NCBI GenBank assembly: GCA_003567095.1
Contig: PXAQ01000013.1
Location: 1-7,585 of the forward strand
DNA from: Phycisphaerae bacterium
Lineage (GTDB): Bacteria > Planctomycetota > Phycisphaerae > Sedimentisphaerales > Anaerohalosphaeraceae
Length of the DNA: 7,585 nucleotides
Reading direction: 5' to 3'
The position numbers and the translations under genes were made by a program. The first letter of the stretch is position 1, and every line of letters starts with the position of its first letter. The notes under the pieces were generated by a model. It was not told the origin of the DNA, ran no database searches, and was given only the letters and a program-made list of their open reading frames with translations. Of the stretch, positions 5,811 through 7,585 are shown piece after piece.

Positions 5811-6701
5811 ATGAATCTGGAAACCGCCAAGCTGTTTTGCGATGTGGTAGAGTTGAAAAATTTTTCACGTGCCGCCGACATTCACGGCATCAGCCAATCG
5901 GCTGTCTCGCAGCAGATCGCGCAATTGGAAGTGGAGTACAAGATCCAGCTCGTGGATCGCAAAAAACGCCCCATTGAGGTGACCGCCGCGGGGGAACTCT
6001 TTCTCAAGGCGTGCCGGGATATCATTGAACGCTGCCAGCGGCTCAACACCGACATTGCGCAATTGAGCCGTCAGACGTGCCGGATTCATCTGGCAGCGAT
6101 TTTCAGTATCGGCTTGCACAGCCTTCAACCCTATGTCAAAAAATTTATGGGCGTCTTTCCTGATGTCAACCTCTCGGTGGAGTACAAAGACGCCAAAGAA
6201 GTGTACGAGCGGCTTTTGCGCGGCAGTATCGATATCGGGATTGTCGCCCTAGCCCAGCGCGACAAAAATATTGAAGTATACGCTTTTGAGAACGAACGGC
6301 TGCTGCTGACCTGTGCGCCGGAGCATCATTTCGCGAAGGAAAAAGAAATTGACATTCACCACCTTCAAGGCGAAAAATTTATCAGTCTCTCCCCTGAAGT
6401 CCCCACCCGCCGACACATTGATGCCATTTTAAAGAAATATAATGTCCCGGTTCGACTGGTGATGGAATTTGACAATATCGAAACCATCAAGCGGGCCATC
6501 GAAATCAATACCGGTATCAGCATTCTGCCTGAGCCGTGCCTGCGTAACGAACGGGCCACTGGAACGCTCAAGGCCATCCCGTTAGCCAATGAACACTTTT
6601 ATCGCCCGACCGGTATTGTCATACGAAAGGACAAACATTTATCCAAGGCCGCACAATATCTGGTTGAACTGCTGCGGCACGATTCTGACGACGCATTATG
6701 A
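5811..6701 (+). CDS. LysR-family transcriptional regulator
   Basis: DNA-binding regulator of 296 residues, the usual LysR length. The N-terminal winged helix-turn-helix spans about 1-60, with the recognition region SRAADIHGISQSAVSQQIAQ (19-38). A linker helix follows to about 88, then an effector-binding domain of two periplasmic-binding-protein-like lobes (about 91-290), with family landmarks LLRGSIDIGIV and EFDNIETIKRAIEINTGISILPE. The effector cannot be read from sequence. The ATG is supported by alignment with the LysR N-terminus (LETAKLFCDVVELKNFSRAA); its AAGAG ribosome binding site at nine bases is weak and lies in an inverted repeat. The divergent neighbour gdhA suggests a role in nitrogen or glutamate control, by analogy with regulators such as GltC; this is inference. 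The stop overlaps the start of the next gene by 4 bp, so the genes are co-transcribed and probably translationally coupled. Confidence 0.95.
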   Translation: MNLETAKLFCDVVELKNFSRAADIHGISQSAVSQQIAQLEVEYKIQLVDRKKRPIEVTAAGELFLKACRDIIERCQRLNTDIAQLSRQTCRIHLAAIFSIGLHSLQPYVKKFMGVFPDVNLSVEYKDAKEVYERLLRGSIDIGIVALAQRDKNIEVYAFENERLLLTCAPEHHFAKEKEIDIHHLQGEKFISLSPEVPTRRHIDAILKKYNVPVRLVMEFDNIETIKRAIEINTGISILPEPCLRNERATGTLKAIPLANEHFYRPTGIVIRKDKHLSKAAQYLVELLRHDSDDAL

Positions 6702-7288
6702 CGATAAAAGCAGTCATTTTTGATATGGACGGGACGTTGACCGAGCCGCTTTTGGATTTCGATGTCATCCGTCGTGAGATCGGGTTTTTGCCCGACGGCG
6801 CCGGCATCCTTGAGTCTCTGCACACGATGACCCCCTGGCAGCGTGCAAAAACACAGGCAGTCCTGACAGCTCATGAGCAGGCAGCGGCCGAACAGTCCAC
6901 CTTGAACGACGGCGCCGCCGACCTTCTCAAAACGCTTCAAGCGGACGGCATTTCGGTGGGTATTTTGACACGGAACACCCGCCAGAACGCCTTTTATGTG
7001 ACCCAAAAGCACAATCTGCATTACGACGGGCTGGTATGTCGTGAGGACGGCCCGGTCAAACCCGACGGCTACGGCGTACGGTGGCTGTGTCATCGATTCG
7101 GCGCTGCGCCGGCCCAGACCCTGGTCGTCGGCGATTTCAAACACGATCTCGAAGCAGCCCGAAACGCCGGCGCCTTGGCTGTGCTCTTAAAAAACCACGC
7201 CCAAGCCGATAGTTTTGAACATCTTGCCGATTACATCATAACGCATTTAGGTGAAATACACCGACTGATAAAGACGTTTAGACAATAG
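6698..7288 (+). CDS. HAD-superfamily hydrolase, probable small-molecule phosphatase
   Basis: A 196-residue HAD hydrolase with all four catalytic motifs: motif I DMDGT with nucleophile Asp9 and acid/base Asp11; motif II ILTRNT with Thr91; motif III Lys121 in VKPDG; motif IV GDFKHD with Asp146 and Asp150, which bind magnesium. The insert between motifs I and II (about 15-80) is a helical cap, as in phosphoglycolate phosphatase and beta-phosphoglucomutase relatives (subfamily IA). The length is short for phosphoglycolate phosphatase and the substrate cannot be named. It starts in an ATGA overlap with the upstream regulator and has no clear ribosome binding site, which points to translational coupling. 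An exported-protein gene follows after 17 bases. No signal peptide is present, so it should act in the cytoplasm. Confidence 0.9.
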   Translation: MTIKAVIFDMDGTLTEPLLDFDVIRREIGFLPDGAGILESLHTMTPWQRAKTQAVLTAHEQAAAEQSTLNDGAADLLKTLQADGISVGILTRNTRQNAFYVTQKHNLHYDGLVCREDGPVKPDGYGVRWLCHRFGAAPAQTLVVGDFKHDLEAARNAGALAVLLKNHAQADSFEHLADYIITHLGEIHRLIKTFRQ

Positions 7289-7305
7289 ACTCTGAAAGGA
7301 TATCG

Positions 7306-7585
7306 ATGCGACTTTTTTTGACTGCAATAGCCGTTGCGGTGCTGCTGGGCGGACTGCCGGCCCCGGCAAACGCCGAAAACGCGCGGTGCTGTACGCCGGC
7401 CGCCACGGCGCAAGATTCAAGTAAGGACACCGACACGTGTGAGCTTGAATCTATTCTCAAACGGCTGCACGAAAGTGCCGCCGAGCTGGAGGCGTGCGTT
7501 GCACGAATCGAGTATTTGTTCATCGAAAGCCCCGACTTACTGGACGCTCATTCGCTGCGAACCGGCCGCCTGTACTATGTGCAAA
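7306..7585 (+). CDS. Exported protein, possibly LolA-like lipoprotein carrier, N-terminal part only
   Basis: An open frame of 93 codons runs off the window end. The ATG follows a clear GAAAGGA ribosome binding site (7294-7300) and lies 17 bases after the HAD gene, so it is probably the third gene of the operon. Residues 1-23 form a Sec signal peptide: MRLFLTAIAV, a hydrophobic core, then a PAPANA cleavage site before Glu24. No lipobox is evident. Next comes a low-complexity stretch with Cys28, Cys29 and Cys45, then a helix-rich part (ELESILKRLHESAAELEACV) leading to RIEYLF and RTGRLYYVQ. This helix followed by a strand and a G-x-LYY pattern resembles planctomycete proteins annotated as outer-membrane lipoprotein carrier LolA, as I remember them. 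The gene and its export signal are secure; the LolA assignment is tentative because most of the domain is missing. Confidence 0.7.
   Translation, partial: MRLFLTAIAVAVLLGGLPAPANAENARCCTPAATAQDSSKDTDTCELESILKRLHESAAELEACVARIEYLFIESPDLLDAHSLRTGRLYYVQ

Overview
The window reads as ordinary chromosomal DNA from a bacterium, most likely a member of the Planctomycetota (Phycisphaerae-like). That placement is an inference. It rests on the GroEL N-terminus (the [19 protein letters not shown] segment is typical of planctomycete GroEL copies), a twin-arginine superoxide dismutase, a PheT that lacks the usual tRNA-binding insert, and separation of pheT from pheS. No mobile element, CRISPR array, phage gene or tRNA was seen.

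Layout from left to right. Positions 1-524 (minus) hold the 5' part of a groEL that has no groES in front of it. Positions 525-835 are non-coding and carry a strong 12-bp hairpin. Positions 836-1555 (minus) encode a Tat-exported iron-type superoxide dismutase. Positions 1556-1829 are a divergent promoter region, including a clear TTGACA promoter with a palindrome over its -35 box. Positions 1830-3851 (plus) encode a short PheT. Positions 3852-4324 contain a probable structured small RNA of 6S type with its own terminator, followed by the terminator of gdhA. Positions 4325-5677 (minus) encode glutamate dehydrogenase. Positions 5678-5810 are a compact divergent regulatory region. Positions 5811-7585 (plus) look like one operon: a LysR-type regulator, a HAD phosphatase overlapping it by 4 bp, and the start of an exported protein resembling LolA-type carriers, cut by the window edge.

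Functionally these are housekeeping and metabolic genes: protein folding, oxidative stress defence, translation, ammonium assimilation and cell-envelope transport. The regulator is divergent from gdhA, and their predicted promoters nearly touch. Two equal-sized inverted repeats lie 30 bp apart between the genes, so control of gdhA by this regulator is the simplest hypothesis. The most notable items are the 6S-like RNA, the B2-less PheT and the gdhA/LysR control region. I see no sign of a wholly new multi-gene system.
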